Source: Thioalkalivibrio sp. (GTDB lineage: Bacteria > Pseudomonadota > Gammaproteobacteria > Ectothiorhodospirales > Ectothiorhodospiraceae). From it: a DNA stretch of 6,426 nt. The notes beneath the pieces are model-generated. The model ran no database searches. It was not told the DNA's origin and was given only the letters and a program-made list of their open reading frames with translations. The stretch covers positions 1 through 6,426 of the forward strand of contig SLHN01000167.1 in assembly GCA_007136145.1 (NCBI GenBank), given 5' to 3'. Position numbers and translations under genes: made by a program. This document shows, one piece after another, positions 1 to 6,406 of this stretch (the stretch's first letter is position 1; each line of letters begins with the position of its first letter).

Positions 1-513
1 GCTGTGCACGCCCGGAATATCGACCTGCCGCAGGTAGATGCCGGGACGCGGATGCGTTTGCAGCCACTCGACGATGTCGAGCAGCCGCTTCCAGTCGCCA
101 GCCAGTTCCAGTGCCCGCAGTGGCCGCCGGGCCAACCAGTCGACCAGCGCCGGCTGACGCACGCGGGTTATCTCGACAAGACCGAGAAAACGGGCCGCTT
201 CGCGCTGTTTCCCGATCCACGTCAGCGCGTTGTCGAGACTGTCGACCCATGCCTCGTGCGGCACCCGGTTCGCGCCGAAGACCCGATGGTTGAACTCGCG
301 CCACTCGATCCGGCACCAACGCATGTCGCGCAGGGAGGCGATCCAGACGCGCACCGCGTCGAAGCGTCCGGCCATTTCCGACGAGGTCGGCCGTTTCAGC
401 ACGAGCCTGCGGGGAAAGGGATCCTGATCGCTGACCAAGGCGGCCAGCAGTTCCCCCCGATCCCACAACCGGCGCAGCTGCGCACGCAGGTCCTCCGGGC
501 GGGTCCAGTTCAT
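1..513 (-). CDS. jetD: JetD (MksG-like) Wadjet nuclease subunit, N-terminal 171 residues only
   Basis: In known Wadjet systems JetD is the nuclease. It is a topoisomerase VI-like dimer that docks on the JetABC motor and cleaves circular plasmid DNA. The visible part is the DUF3322 N-terminal region. It has the family-style stretch FPRRLVLKRPTSSEM (about residues 33-47), then RIEWREFNHRVFG, and ends within IYLRQVDIPGVHS (159-171), a motif normally followed by the junction to the DUF2220 Toprim-like catalytic domain. The reading frame is open to the window edge, so the truncation is an artefact of the window and not evidence of a pseudogene. The full protein is usually about 400 residues, so more than half is missing, including all catalytic acidic residues. 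The ATG at 513 overlaps the jetC stop as ATGA. An AAGG lies 8 bases upstream (522-525), inside the end of jetC. No ORF caller would list this gene as complete here; I translated it by hand. Confidence 0.88.
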   Translation of the reverse strand, partial: MNWTRPEDLRAQLRRLWDRGELLAALVSDQDPFPRRLVLKRPTSSEMAGRFDAVRVWIASLRDMRWCRIEWREFNHRVFGANRVPHEAWVDSLDNALTWIGKQREAARFLGLVEITRVRQPALVDWLARRPLRALELAGDWKRLLDIVEWLQTHPRPGIYLRQVDIPGVHS

Positions 514-3500
514 ACCGCCAGCCTTGCCTTTTCCTCGCGGTACGCCTCGATCGTCAGGTTGCGCAGGCTGGACGCCCTCCCCTGCTCGTTGTGCACGAAG
601 CCGACGCTGGACACGAAGGGTTCGATGATGTGGATCTTCTGCAGCGGGGTCACGATCAATAGCTGCAGATTGAGTTGCGCGAACAGGCGCAGCCCGTACT
701 GCGCGGACTCGTCCGAGCCGCGCCCGAAGGCCTCGTCGATCACCACGAAACGGAACGATCGCGAACGAACGGCGCCCCACTCCAACCCGAACTGATACGC
801 CAGGCTGGCCGCGAGGATGGTATAGGCGAGTTTTTCCTTCTGCCCGCCGGACTTGCCGCCGGAATCCGAGTAGTGCTCGTACTCGGCATCGTCCTCGCGC
901 CAGCGCTCGCTGGCGGCGAAAACGAACCAATTGCGCACATCGGTGACCTTCGTCGTCCAGCGCCGATCCTGCTCGGACAGCCCCTCGCGCCCGCGAAAAC
1001 GGCTGATGATGGCCTTGACCTGGAGGAACTTGGCCTCGGAATACTGCGCATCCTCGGACCCCGTCAGCGTGCCCTCGGTGCAGGCTCTGAGCTCGGTCTG
1101 GAAATCGCGGATGTCGGCGTCGGGGGCCGCTTGGGATTCGAGCACGATATAGCGCCCGGGGTTATAGTCGATCTGGGTCAGCGAATCGTTGATGCGCCCG
1201 ATCCGTTCCTTGATGGTTTCGCGCTCGCGCGCCAGTTGCGCGTTGAAGTTGGCGATCTCGTTGATCGTGTTGACGTTCAGCAACTCCTTGAAGCGCGCCT
1301 CGAAACGCGGGAGATCGTCGCGGCCCAGGCCTTCGAGCAGTGCGCGGTATTCGAACGCGGCCTCGATGCTGGCGTCGAACTCGGCGGTTTCCAGCTTGAA
1401 CGCCTCCTTGAAGGTCATCATCGCCTGAATGATGCGGTCGCGGGCACGCTTGACCTTCGCATCCTCGGTATCGATCCGTTTCTGCAGCCAGCCGCGCAGG
1501 TCCTGCTCCCGGTTGTCGCAGGACTCGACCGTCAGCGTGTGTTCCCCGAGTGCCTCGGCGCGCATGGCCTCGAGCCGCTCGTGCAGTGCCGTGTCCGGCG
1601 GATCGGCTTCCAGCGCGGCCTGGGTCTCGGTGCGCAGCACCTCGGCATCACTGCGCTTCTGCTCGGTTTTCGAGCGGCGGTCCCGGACACCGTCGAGTTC
1701 CACCTCCGAGGCTTCGAGTTGCGCGCGCGCCTCGGTGAGCTGCCGGTTGAGTTCATGCAGCCGGTCGGAAGACGCTTCCAGGCGTTGGCGCTCCGCGGAC
1801 AGCGCATCGATCTCGGTGACCACCGCGGCCCAGTCCAGCTCCTGGAAATCGCTGAATTCCTGCAACCCGGTCAACGCACTCAGGCGTTCCTCCAGCCCCT
1901 TGCGCTGCATCTGCAACTCGCTGATCTGCCGGCCGACATCCGCCAGCCGTGTCTCGAGTTGCCAGGATCGGGCTTCCAGTGCCGCGATCTTCGCCGTGTT
2001 GGTCCAGCCGAGCACGTAGCGGCTGCGGTCGGCCAGCGCGTGGCGGTCGTCCTTTTCGTGGCGGCCCGTGGGGTCCTTGATCTGGCCCGCGAGCGTGATC
2101 GCGCGCCGCTCACGCCGGAACTGTTCCTGGGTATCGCAGCAGGCCACGTCGAAACGATGCGCCAGTTCCCGCTCCAGCCAGTCGTAGAACGGGGAATCGG
2201 GCTTGATCGACAATTTGCGCACCAGCGAATCGGCGTGCAGATCGGGCAGATCGCCGCGCCGGACCGGCCGCACCTGAAAGTACACCAGCCGCCCCCGCAG
2301 ATGGCTGCGGTCGACCCAGTCGGCCACCGCCCGGTAGTGATCGTCCGGCACCAGCAACGAAAGGCCGAAGCCGCGCAGCAGACGCTCGGCGGCGCCCTCC
2401 CAGTCCCGTTCCTCCTCGCGCACCTGCAGCAACTCGCCGGCGAAGGGCATCGCGTCCTCGTCGAGACCGAGTGCCGCGCACAATGCCGCACGAATCCGGA
2501 TCTGATGATCGTCGATGTTGCTGCGCCGGCGCTTGAGGCTGTCGATCTCGGCGCCGAGGGCGTCATGTTCCTGCTTGCCCTGGCGCAGGTTCACCGCCTG
2601 TTCGGTAAGCGCGTTCTGGAGATCGGCGTCCTGATTGCGCAGCGTCTCGCGCAGGCTGGTGAAACGGGCACGCTGTGCCGCGAACGCGGCCTCGTCGTCG
2701 GCTGCCGGCTCGCCGATGACGCCGGTCAGCTCGGCATAGCGCCGGGCCTTGGTCAGGCGGCCATCGCGCAGCCGTTCCTTCTGCCGGATTTCCTCGGCCA
2801 GACGCTCGAGACGATCGCCGCCGTTGTCGGCCACCGCGCGCTTCAGTTCATCGACCTGCACGCGCTGTGCATTCCGCCGCTCGTCGAGTCGCCGAACCTG
2901 GGCATCCAGCCGCTGCCAGTCCTCGTTCAGGCCCGCGAGGCGCTTGTCGAGCAGGTGCAGCTTCAATGCCGCGAAATGGCCGCGCAATGCCTCGCGGCAT
3001 TGACGCAGTGCCTGGGCCTCCGCCTCCAGCGCTTCGTGTCGGTCGCAGTCGGCCACCAGCGGTTCCAGCATTTCCACCTGGCGCTTCGCCTTGAGCACCG
3101 CTTCGTGGGCACGGTTGAGGTCGTCGAAGTGCGCGATCAGCGCCTGGATGCGCGGCGTGACGTCGAACGGCTCGAGCATGTGGCTGCGCACGAAATCGGT
3201 CAGATTGCCCACCGACTTCATCGATACGGTCTGATGAAAGAGCTCCAGTGCCTGATCGTTGTCGATGCCGAAGCGGCGTCGGAACCAGGCGCCGTATTTC
3301 GGGAAGCTGTCCTCGATCAGCGCGCCCAGCCCGCGCAGGCGCTTGCGCAGTTGGGTGATGTCCGGGCCGAAGTGCGCGAAGTCCTCGGCGATCGCCAGCG
3401 ACCGCTCGGCACCGACAAAGAAGCGTGCCGGCTGCCCCTGCGCGTCCTTGTTCCAGAACACCTGCGCCAACGTGACCGTCTGATCGTAGCCGGCGTTGTG

Positions 3501-3920
3501 GAACACGCCGAGGATCACCGAGTAGCTGTTGTGATCGCGCAAGGCCACGGGTTTGGCGGCACCGGTGACTTCGTTGCGTTCGGACTTGTAGTGCCCGAGC
3601 ACGTAGGAGCGCAGGCTGCGTTCCCGGCTGTCGGCGCCCGCGGCCTTGTTGTAGGCGACGCGGTTGGCCGGTACCAACAAGGTGGTCACGGCATCGACCA
3701 GCGTCGACTTGCCGGAGCCGATGTCGCCGGTCAGCAGGCCGTTGCGGCCATCGAGCTGAAGCGTCCAGACCCGGCTGTCGAAGGTGCCCCAGTTGAACAC
3801 TTCCAGCCGCTGCAGGCGAAACCCCGCCAGCGTATCGTCGCCGACGAAATCCAGACCCAGCGTTTGCGGCTCGGTCGCTGCTTCCGCGCGCCCCGACGGC
3901 AATGTGGAGGTTGTATTCAT
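510..3920 (-). CDS. jetC: JetC (MksB-like) SMC ATPase of Wadjet
   Basis: This is the 1136-residue SMC motor subunit, which uses ATP to extrude DNA loops together with JetA and JetB. The N-terminal half-head has FRLQRLEVFNWGTF (34-47) and Walker A GDIGSGKST (65-73, K71). A first coiled coil runs from about 270 to 485. A compact hinge-like region starts near DAMPFAGELL (489-498) and continues to about 640. A second coiled coil resumes near W653 and leads into the C-terminal half-head. That half-head has the signature SGGKSGGQKEK (from 1020), Walker B FVVIDEA with D1062 and E1063, and the D-loop-like GRGSDES (1066-1072). No CxxC zinc hook is present, so this is not a Rad50/SbcC protein. Length is normal for the family (about 1100). 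I chose the ATG at 3920, not the longer open frame reaching 4055, because it has a strong Shine-Dalgarno and an ATGA overlap with jetB, and the extra 45 residues are only the shadow of jetB. All visible ATPase motifs are intact. Confidence 0.95.
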   Translation of the reverse strand: MNTTSTLPSGRAEAATEPQTLGLDFVGDDTLAGFRLQRLEVFNWGTFDSRVWTLQLDGRNGLLTGDIGSGKSTLVDAVTTLLVPANRVAYNKAAGADSRERSLRSYVLGHYKSERNEVTGAAKPVALRDHNSYSVILGVFHNAGYDQTVTLAQVFWNKDAQGQPARFFVGAERSLAIAEDFAHFGPDITQLRKRLRGLGALIEDSFPKYGAWFRRRFGIDNDQALELFHQTVSMKSVGNLTDFVRSHMLEPFDVTPRIQALIAHFDDLNRAHEAVLKAKRQVEMLEPLVADCDRHEALEAEAQALRQCREALRGHFAALKLHLLDKRLAGLNEDWQRLDAQVRRLDERRNAQRVQVDELKRAVADNGGDRLERLAEEIRQKERLRDGRLTKARRYAELTGVIGEPAADDEAAFAAQRARFTSLRETLRNQDADLQNALTEQAVNLRQGKQEHDALGAEIDSLKRRRSNIDDHQIRIRAALCAALGLDEDAMPFAGELLQVREEERDWEGAAERLLRGFGLSLLVPDDHYRAVADWVDRSHLRGRLVYFQVRPVRRGDLPDLHADSLVRKLSIKPDSPFYDWLERELAHRFDVACCDTQEQFRRERRAITLAGQIKDPTGRHEKDDRHALADRSRYVLGWTNTAKIAALEARSWQLETRLADVGRQISELQMQRKGLEERLSALTGLQEFSDFQELDWAAVVTEIDALSAERQRLEASSDRLHELNRQLTEARAQLEASEVELDGVRDRRSKTEQKRSDAEVLRTETQAALEADPPDTALHERLEAMRAEALGEHTLTVESCDNREQDLRGWLQKRIDTEDAKVKRARDRIIQAMMTFKEAFKLETAEFDASIEAAFEYRALLEGLGRDDLPRFEARFKELLNVNTINEIANFNAQLARERETIKERIGRINDSLTQIDYNPGRYIVLESQAAPDADIRDFQTELRACTEGTLTGSEDAQYSEAKFLQVKAIISRFRGREGLSEQDRRWTTKVTDVRNWFVFAASERWREDDAEYEHYSDSGGKSGGQKEKLAYTILAASLAYQFGLEWGAVRSRSFRFVVIDEAFGRGSDESAQYGLRLFAQLNLQLLIVTPLQKIHIIEPFVSSVGFVHNEQGRASSLRNLTIEAYREEKARLAV

Positions 3921-4606
3921 GAACCACCTTCCTGAGCTTCGTCGCGGGAACCGGCCGAGCCGGCCTTGCCTTCCGGTCCATCCACCGAACCGCCGGTCTC
4001 CGCCAGCCACTGCGCGCGGTAGGCCGCCAGCCGGTCGTCGAATTCCGCCAGCCACTGCGCATCGACGAAGGCCTTGAGGATCCGCCGCACCTCGAAGGTT
4101 CCCGGACCGGCGGTCTTCAGGCGCTGTAGAAAGCCCAGTTCGACGATCTTGTTGATGTGGGTCTCGATACGGGCGATGAAACGCGTATCGTCACTGCTGT
4201 CGGGCAGGAACACCCGTACCAGCTCGACGATCTCGTCGCGGGTCAGCACCAGCCGGGTGTCGCCGCCGCCGGCATCGAACTCGGCGAGTTTCTTGCGCAG
4301 CAACGCCAGCAGCAGGCTGACCGGGAACGACAACGGCCGGCGCGCGATCAGGCGTGGCGGCCGGGGCCCGGTGGCCTCGGGATCGTCGGGACGCGAGCGC
4401 AGGAAGGCATAGCCCTCGGCCTCGTCGAGGACGAGTTCCAGGTTCAGCACGTTCATGTAATCCCGCAGCTGCGCCTGCAGATCGAGCAGCGCGGCCCAGA
4501 GCCGCTCGTCGCCTTCGCGGTAGATCACGCCCTTCAGCAGGGTGACCGCCAGCGCCGGCAGTTCCGCGCCCGCGGGTTCCGGGCCGGTTTCCAGTTCCAC
4601 CATCAT
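3917..4606 (-). CDS. jetB: JetB (MksE-like) KITE subunit of Wadjet, DUF4194
   Basis: The 229-residue product is the KITE (tandem winged-helix) subunit that binds the JetA kleisin and helps clamp DNA on the SMC heads. The first winged-helix region (about 17-72) includes LLKGVIY and NLELVLDEAEGYAFLR. The second (about 86-190) opens with RRPLSFPVSLLLALLRKKL (89-107), a hallmark of DUF4194. It continues through LTRDEIVELVRVFLP and ETHINKIVELGFLQRL and ends near WLAEF. The last 25 residues or so (205-229) are a Gly/Ser/Glu-rich tail that looks disordered. The frame is open much further upstream, to 5401, but that part is a shadow of jetA. The start is the tandem ATGATG at 4606/4603. The first ATG overlaps the jetA stop as ATGA; a GAGAGG sits directly before it and would be better spaced for the second ATG. 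The jetC start overlaps its own stop by four bases. Confidence 0.93.
   Translation of the reverse strand: MMVELETGPEPAGAELPALAVTLLKGVIYREGDERLWAALLDLQAQLRDYMNVLNLELVLDEAEGYAFLRSRPDDPEATGPRPPRLIARRPLSFPVSLLLALLRKKLAEFDAGGGDTRLVLTRDEIVELVRVFLPDSSDDTRFIARIETHINKIVELGFLQRLKTAGPGTFEVRRILKAFVDAQWLAEFDDRLAAYRAQWLAETGGSVDGPEGKAGSAGSRDEAQEGGS
3924..3933 (-). promoter_or_regulatory. Ribosome binding site of jetC
   Basis: On the minus strand the bases read AGGAAGGTGG, with AAGG 6 bases before the ATG at 3920. This is the clearest Shine-Dalgarno in the window. It lies within the last codons of jetB and decides the jetC start in favour of 3920 over upstream in-frame codons. Confidence 0.75.
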
Positions 4607-6060
4607 CCTCTCACAAAGGTTACGCGCGGCATCCGGGCACGCCGGGTACAGCTGGCCCCGTCGCGGCCGAGCGCCTGCCAGGTGATCACCTCGGGGCTGG
4701 CCTCGTCGACCACCACCTTCAGCGGAGCGCGGCCCAGCTCCAGGTAGGCGACCAGTTCGGCCAGCCCGCGCTGCAGCGGCTGGGCATCGATGAGTTCGCG
4801 CAGCGTCACCTGCGAGCGTTCCTGAAGGGCATTGCGGACATGCCGGGCAAGCCGCGCCTTGTCGACGACGACCTGCGAATACAGCGCCGAGGCATCGACG
4901 TCGACCTCCCCCGTTTCCAGTTCGATATCGGCGATCAACGGTTTCATCGCCGGGCGGTGCAGCGGGCGTTCCATCGGCAGTTCGATCTCCGCCGCCGTGC
5001 CGGCAATCGCCATGACCTCTCCGGTCGGCTGCGCGGCGCGCAATGCCAGCGCCTTGGTTTCGATGCCGTGCAGGATATCCATGATGCGGCGGTTCTCCAA
5101 CCAGGCCTGGTCGTCGAGAAAGCGCCGGAGTTGCTGCGACAGCCGGGCGACGGTGCGCTGGGTGTGCTCGCCGGCCTCGAGCCAGTCGTAATGCACGCGT
5201 CGGGTGCGGGCGTCCGGCCGCAGCTCCGCGACCGGCGGCAGTTCCAGCACCCGGGCCAGTAGGTCGGAGAGCTCTTCCTGACGGCGGCTGGACATCAGGA
5301 AATCCCAGAACGCGCGGAAACTCCGGCCCTGATCGGAGTCGGCGATCGCGTCGCGCTCCCCCATGATGTCCTCGAGCAGGGCACCCTTCGAGCCTTCCCA
5401 CAGCGCGATGCGCTCGCGGACCCGGCGATCGAGTGCCCGGAAGTTGTGCTCGACCTCGCGAAAATCGGTCAGCAGCTCGCGCGCAAGCTGCATGAACTGC
5501 TGGAAGCGATCACGCAGCGCGGTGTCGTCGAGCAGCGGCACGTCGCCGGCCAGCACCTGTTCGATTTCGCGGTCGATCGCGTCGCGGCGCTTTTGCAGTT
5601 CGGCCACACGTTTTTCGGGATCGGCTTCGCTGCCTTCGCTCATCTGCTTGAGCAGTTCGAACAGGGTGAGCAGGCGCGATTCGGTGCCGACGAAGCTGCG
5701 CGCGGCGAGTGTCGTGAGCCAGGCGATGGCCTTTTCGGTGGCCGGGGTCAGGTCGAACTGCGGTTCGTCGGAACCGAGCGTGTAGAACTTGCGCAGCCAG
5801 CCTTTCTCGGGGCTCGCCCAGTCGTCGAGGTACTGGATCGCCGAGCGGGGGAAGGCGTCGGGTCCCAGACGTTCGCGCAGCGCGAAGAGTTCGTCCTCGA
5901 GTGCCTCGGCAAGGTCAGCCGCAGGCATTACGCGCACGTTGGGCGCAACGAACACGCGGTGCAGGAAGCTGGCCATCAGCGGCGCATGGTCGGAACGCAA
6001 CAGCCGCCACGCCGGGTGCCGCAGGCGCAGGGCCTCCAGGGTCGCGAAGTCCATGCTCAT
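4603..6060 (-). CDS. jetA: JetA (MksF-like) kleisin subunit of Wadjet, DUF3375
   Basis: This 485-residue protein is the kleisin that bridges the two JetC heads and binds JetB. It is the first gene of the operon. The N-terminal region matches the DUF3375 pattern: FATLEALRLRHPAWRLLRSD (5-24), then YLDDWA...GWLRKF (77-92), consistent with an N-terminal winged helix. A long helical middle (about 140-300) has a charged, heptad-like stretch near RVAELQKRRDAIDREIEQVL. A C-terminal winged-helix-like segment starts at VTLRELIDAQPL (418-429) and reaches about residue 461. Length is typical of the family (about 480-500). DUF3375 in this position is what marks the system as type I. Two ATGs, at 6060 and 6054, are both possible starts because the conserved region begins right after them. 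Neither has a clear Shine-Dalgarno: the upstream bases are CGCCCCACCGGC. The TGA stop overlaps the jetB start. Confidence 0.93.
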   Translation of the reverse strand: MSMDFATLEALRLRHPAWRLLRSDHAPLMASFLHRVFVAPNVRVMPAADLAEALEDELFALRERLGPDAFPRSAIQYLDDWASPEKGWLRKFYTLGSDEPQFDLTPATEKAIAWLTTLAARSFVGTESRLLTLFELLKQMSEGSEADPEKRVAELQKRRDAIDREIEQVLAGDVPLLDDTALRDRFQQFMQLARELLTDFREVEHNFRALDRRVRERIALWEGSKGALLEDIMGERDAIADSDQGRSFRAFWDFLMSSRRQEELSDLLARVLELPPVAELRPDARTRRVHYDWLEAGEHTQRTVARLSQQLRRFLDDQAWLENRRIMDILHGIETKALALRAAQPTGEVMAIAGTAAEIELPMERPLHRPAMKPLIADIELETGEVDVDASALYSQVVVDKARLARHVRNALQERSQVTLRELIDAQPLQRGLAELVAYLELGRAPLKVVVDEASPEVITWQALGRDGASCTRRARMPRVTFVRG

Positions 6061-6114
6061 GCCGGTGGGGCGTTCGCCGGGTCTGTGTGGGTGGGGGTCG
6101 ATCGGTGTCCGGGG

Positions 6115-6130
6115 ATCATGTCGGTATGAT
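6115..6130. promoter_or_regulatory. Possible operator: dyad ATCAT-N6-ATGAT
   Basis: A perfect 5-bp inverted repeat (ATCAT at 6115-6119, ATGAT at 6126-6130) with a 6-base centre lies about 55-70 bases upstream of the jetA start. It overlaps the weak candidate -10 (6121-6126) of the operon. The size and position would suit a dimeric repressor, but a 5-bp arm can occur by chance and no regulator gene is visible. Confidence 0.2.
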
Positions 6131-6161
6131 GCTGCCGTTGGGGGTGCAACGACAAACGTGC

Positions 6162-6207
6162 GGGCTTCGAGAGGTGCAATTCGCTGCGCTCATTGACACC
6201 CTACGCG
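6162..6207 (+). repeat. REP-like palindromic repeat, copy 1
   Basis: This 46-base unit starts GGGCTTCGAGAGGTGCAATT and ends CACCCTACGCG. Inside it, GGTG-CAAT pairs with ATTG-(A)-CACC across a short loop, giving an imperfect hairpin with one bulged base. It matches copy 3 (6287-6333) in the same orientation with two substitutions and one single-base indel, and it matches copy 2 in inverted orientation. Confidence 0.75.
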
Positions 6208-6221
6208 GACCTGGCGACGCG

Positions 6222-6256
6222 GCGTAGGGTGCCGTGAGGCGCAGCCGAACCGCACC
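6222..6256 (-). repeat. REP-like palindromic repeat, copy 2 (inverted, diverged)
   Basis: Read on the minus strand this is GGTGCGGTTCGGCTGCGCCT and so on, ending CACCCTACGC, the same layout as copies 1 and 3. Its stem is GGTGC/GCACC, then one mismatch, then GT/AC. Compared with copy 1, one stem pair has changed from A-T to G-C, a compensatory change that argues the hairpin itself is maintained. Its flank GCGTAGGGTG (6222-6231) is a perfect 10-bp inverted match to CACCCTACGC of copy 1 (6197-6206), with a 15-base spacer, so copies 1 and 2 form a doublet. Confidence 0.65.
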
Positions 6257-6286
6257 GGGACGGCGGTGGTGGATACTTGGCCTTTG

Positions 6287-6333
6287 GGGCTTCGAGCGGT
6301 GCAATTCGCTGGGGCTCATTGACACCCTACGCG
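6287..6333 (+). repeat. REP-like palindromic repeat, copy 3
   Basis: A 47-base near-identical direct copy of 6162-6207. The differences are A to C in the GAG(A/C)GGTG stretch and CTGCGCTC versus CTGGGGCTC in the loop. The GGTG-CAAT and ATTG-(A)-CACC stem bases are unchanged, so the variation is confined to the loop and outer flank. It lies 79 bases after copy 1 ends and 45 bases before the plus-strand promoter. Confidence 0.75.
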
Positions 6334-6377
6334 AAGCCGCGCCGGTGCCAGTGGGGTTGGGAGCGTGCTGTTTTTCG

Positions 6378-6406
6378 TTGACGCTGGCGGTGCCCGGTCC
6401 TAGTAT
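6378..6406 (+). promoter_or_regulatory. Sigma-70-like promoter pointing out of the window
   Basis: TTGACG (6378-6383, 5 of 6 to the -35 consensus), a 17-bp spacer, and TAGTAT (6401-6406, 4 of 6 to the -10 consensus). A T-rich patch, TGTTTTTCG, just upstream could act as an UP-like element. The bases after the -10 (TCCGGGTCCGCA) are GC-rich, as in the discriminators of stringently controlled stable RNA promoters. Expected transcription starts near 6413 and runs right, away from the jet operon; the gene it serves is beyond the edge. This is far better than any promoter candidate found for the minus strand. Confidence 0.55.

Noticed and set aside
4..795. A 263-codon plus-strand open frame opposite jetD and the end of jetC.
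   Set aside because: The minus strand here encodes a clear DUF3322 region and the JetC Walker B. The plus-strand product has no family features and spans two real genes.
675..3935. A 1086-codon open frame on the plus strand, antisense to jetC.
   Set aside because: Its residues are biased toward Leu, Arg, Gly, Val and Gln with no recognisable domain, and it mirrors the GC-rich third positions of jetC, whose SMC motifs are unmistakable. Long antisense frames are expected at this base composition.
3921..4055. In-frame upstream extension of jetC by 45 codons.
   Set aside because: It lies wholly within the jetB tail, has biased composition, and the ATG at 3920 has the strong Shine-Dalgarno AGGAAGGTGG.
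2848..4062. A 404-codon minus-strand frame overlapping the first third of jetC.
   Set aside because: It is another frame of the same strand, Arg/Ala/Gly-rich, with no domain; the JetC frame carries Walker A here.
4607..5401. In-frame upstream extension of jetB to an ATG at 5401 (494 codons in all).
   Set aside because: This part is Arg/Ala/Gly-rich shadow of jetA. The ATGA overlap at 4606 and the DUF4194 boundaries place the start there.
6125..6130. TATGAT, a good plus-strand -10 hexamer.
   Set aside because: There is no -35 element at 16-18 bp upstream and no TG extension; it is one arm of the ATCAT/ATGAT dyad.
6193..6198. A perfect TTGACA -35 hexamer on the plus strand in repeat copy 1, repeated at 6319-6324 in copy 3.
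   Set aside because: At 17 bp downstream the sequences are GACGCG and CCGGTG, with no -10 element. The hexamer is simply part of the repeat (CATTGACACC).
6162..6333. Repeat cluster considered as a CRISPR array or toxin-antitoxin RNA repeat.
   Set aside because: There are only three units, one of them inverted, with unequal spacing (14 and 30 bases) and internal palindromes; this fits REP elements and not an array.
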